Positions 62,664 through 64,000 of a DNA stretch of 64,000 nucleotides are shown piece after piece. The stretch comes from Izhakiella capsodis (lineage in GTDB: Bacteria; Pseudomonadota; Gammaproteobacteria; Enterobacterales; Enterobacteriaceae): assembly GCF_900115045.1 (NCBI RefSeq), contig NZ_FOVC01000008.1, positions 62,001 through 126,000 on the forward strand, in the 5' to 3' direction. The notes beneath the pieces are model-generated. The model did not search any database, had not been told where the DNA came from, and saw only the letters and a program-made list of their open reading frames with translations. Numbering within the stretch: position 1 is the stretch's first letter; each line of letters begins with the position of its first letter. Position numbers and translations under genes: made by a program.

Positions 62664-63317
62664 TCAAAGTTTTATTGCCCAGCTTCCGGTATCAAAGCCG
62701 GAAATAAATTCATTGTTAAGGTCCAGACCGAAAATACCGTTATCACCTTCTGAACCGGTGTAGTTATTTACCCTCACCCCTTCCGGTTTGATATTGAGGT
62801 AGCCCTGCCGAATGACCGCTTTTATTACCTCCGGCACCACACCGCCTGTCAGGTAAACATCAATCGACATATCCTGATTATCGGTGAAGAATATTTTCAC
62901 CGATTCATCGGGGATTACTCCCTGATAAATACCTGCCAGCATTTCACTTGTCCCGTCCCAGTGATTAGCCCGGATTTTTGCACGCAAAATAAAGCGGTAA
63001 GTGTCGTCGTCGAGTTCGGTAAAACCGCTGTCAGCATCGAATTTTCGTTTCCAGCTTCCCAGGTCAAACCCCACCCCTTCAGTATCGAGCGCAAAATAAA
63101 CCCCAGTAATCGGCGTACTGACATAGCGTGACAGACCTATCCACTCACCAACAGCATCAAGCTGTGGCCCGTTACTATAGTTGATACTGTACAGTGCGTT
63201 TAATTGTCCGGCTTGAGTTGCAATATCGGTGAAAGGACGGCTAATGAGACTGATATGACGAACGAATTTATCTGCACTCAGATGTGCAGGCGTAATGTAG
63301 TCTGTGTAGTTTCTCAT
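62664..63317 (-). CDS. DUF2612 phage tail/baseplate protein
   Basis: The 217-residue protein starts MRNYTDYITPAHLSADKFVRH and contains QLNALYSINYSNGPQLDAVGEWIGLSRYV and FILRAKIRANHWDGTSE, features of the DUF2612 family encoded next to baseplate J in many contractile-tail phages. It overlaps the end of the baseplate J gene by 4 bases. It is convergent with the Mnt-like gene. Confidence 0.85.
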   Translation of the reverse strand: MRNYTDYITPAHLSADKFVRHISLISRPFTDIATQAGQLNALYSINYSNGPQLDAVGEWIGLSRYVSTPITGVYFALDTEGVGFDLGSWKRKFDADSGFTELDDDTYRFILRAKIRANHWDGTSEMLAGIYQGVIPDESVKIFFTDNQDMSIDVYLTGGVVPEVIKAVIRQGYLNIKPEGVRVNNYTGSEGDNGIFGLDLNNEFISGFDTGSWAIKL

Positions 63318-64000
63318 GACGTTACCACCAGCCTGACATCATCAGCTGTGCAGCTAACGGCCTCGCTTGAAGCCACCAGCAGATTATTTTCACTTACGGC
63401 ATCCGCTGAGCGACCGATTTTTATTGCGGTAATATCGTAGGTCTGTCCTTCCTCATCACCGGGTAAATTGGCGGGGGAATACAGCCGGGTAAGGTACAGA
63501 TTGTCGCCTATCAGTTGCGCATTAATGTACGCCGCGACAGCAGAACGGATTTTATCGCCGGTTAGCGTTGTGTATCCGGTAAATGCCGTCAGGTCTATCT
63601 CAACTGATACACGAACATCTTTTGGGCGTGAAAAGCTGATTTTACGCGGCATCCCGTAACTGTCGGTCACCATCACAGACGTATCGCCAAAGGTGCCTGC
63701 CCCCGGCGTCTTTTTTAATGCAATAGCGCGGGCAATGGCATTTACATCCCCGCCATCGACGACCATTGCGATAGAATGCGGCGGAATACCGTTTTTATCC
63801 GTCTCACTGGTGTCGTTTTCAAACCCGCGCTGGCGCACTACGCCGGAAAGCAGCGCAACAGCACCCTGAATGCCGTCAAGCACAGTGCGCGAGGGCAGTG
63901 CAACAGATTTCTTCTGACGCGCACGTAGCTGATTGTCCGTTTCCACCGGCCTCCCTGTTGTTGCGGCTGACGGATTAGTCACCGTTTGCCAGCCTCGGGT
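63314..64000 (-). CDS. Baseplate J-like protein, N-terminus cut by window edge
   Basis: The last 229 or so codons of a baseplate J/gp47 family protein are present. They include NQLRARQKKSVALPS, LDGIQGAVALLSGV, HSIAMVVDGGDVNAIARAIALKKTPGAGTFG and a C-terminal region with VEIDLTAFTGYT. The reading frame is open to position 64000 without a convincing start, so the gene continues beyond the window. Baseplate J forms wedges of contractile tails. Confidence 0.88.
   Translation of the reverse strand, partial: TRGWQTVTNPSAATTGRPVETDNQLRARQKKSVALPSRTVLDGIQGAVALLSGVVRQRGFENDTSETDKNGIPPHSIAMVVDGGDVNAIARAIALKKTPGAGTFGDTSVMVTDSYGMPRKISFSRPKDVRVSVEIDLTAFTGYTTLTGDKIRSAVAAYINAQLIGDNLYLTRLYSPANLPGDEEGQTYDITAIKIGRSADAVSENNLLVASSEAVSCTADDVRLVVTS

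Larger units (their letters stand above)
58301..64000. mobile_element. Prophage, right part outside the window
   Basis: From just after tRNA-Ser to the end of the window the genes are phage-like: tail fibre, antirepressors, Arc/Mnt repressors, DUF2612 tail protein and baseplate J. They include AT-rich cargo and lie on the side of the tail genes, so this is one end of a prophage whose integrase, head and replication genes must lie beyond 64000. The left border is taken at the tRNA end; the exact attachment core cannot be set without the other end. Contractile-tail (myovirus) type is suggested by baseplate J. Confidence 0.85.

Noticed and set aside
1..64000. CRISPR array or restriction/defence system
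   Set aside because: No regularly spaced repeats and no cas, restriction or toxin-antitoxin proteins were seen; the paired ribbon-helix-helix genes fit phage repressors better than antitoxins because no toxin is adjacent.

Overview
The window is chromosomal DNA of an Enterobacterales bacterium. From position 1 to about 58,300 the genes follow the Escherichia coli order in recognisable blocks: ycgB-fadR-dsbB-ycgNML-minCDE; rnd-fadD-slp-tsaB-yoaA-yoaB-yoaH-pabB-nudL-sdaA-yoaE-manXYZ-yobD-rlmA-cspC; yebO-yobH-kdgR-yebQ-htpX-prc-proQ-msrC; letAB-rsmF-yebYZ-holE-yebG-purT-eda; zwf-hexR-pykA-lpxM-mepM-znuACB. The proteins are clearly orthologous to the enterobacterial families but diverged from E. 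coli. This fits an Erwinia/Pantoea- or Sodalis-like relative; the genus cannot be fixed from the window alone.

The backbone is losing genes. An IS200-type element (about 2066-2758) and an IS1-type element (46378-47109) are both degraded. yoaB, yobF, yobH and hexR are pseudogenes carrying internal stops, frameshifts or deletions. A fimbrial subunit survives only as a C-terminal stub against the IS1 element. nhaB, yoaD, mntP, mgrB, yobA and edd, which E. coli has at the matching places, are not visible. Together these suggest a lineage adapting to a host or a narrow niche (inference).

Functionally, the block covers cell-division placement (MinCDE), fatty-acid uptake and control (FadD, FadR), periplasmic disulfide formation (DsbB), aminobenzoate synthesis (PabB), serine catabolism (SdaA), mannose uptake (ManXYZ), envelope maintenance (Slp, HtpX, Prc, LetAB, LpxM, MepM) and high-affinity zinc uptake (ZnuABC with a Zur box). 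It also covers purine synthesis (PurT with a PurR box), an SOS gene (YebG with a LexA box) and central carbon metabolism (Zwf, Eda, PykA). Loss of edd and hexR leaves Zwf and Eda without the Entner-Doudoroff dehydratase and without their usual local regulator. phoA, with a Pho box, closes the backbone.

From the tRNA-Ser(GGA) gene at 58213-58300 to the right edge the sequence is an incomplete prophage. Next to the tRNA lies a very AT-rich DUF1919 gene, probably cargo. After it come a tail-fibre gene, two antirepressor-type genes (Rha and Bro-N), two divergent Arc/Mnt-type ribbon-helix-helix repressor genes around a repeat-rich operator, and then tail/baseplate genes (DUF2612 and baseplate J). 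The layout closely resembles the immI region of phage P22 (mnt, arc-ant, tailspike), but with two antirepressors. It is the most interesting part of the window.
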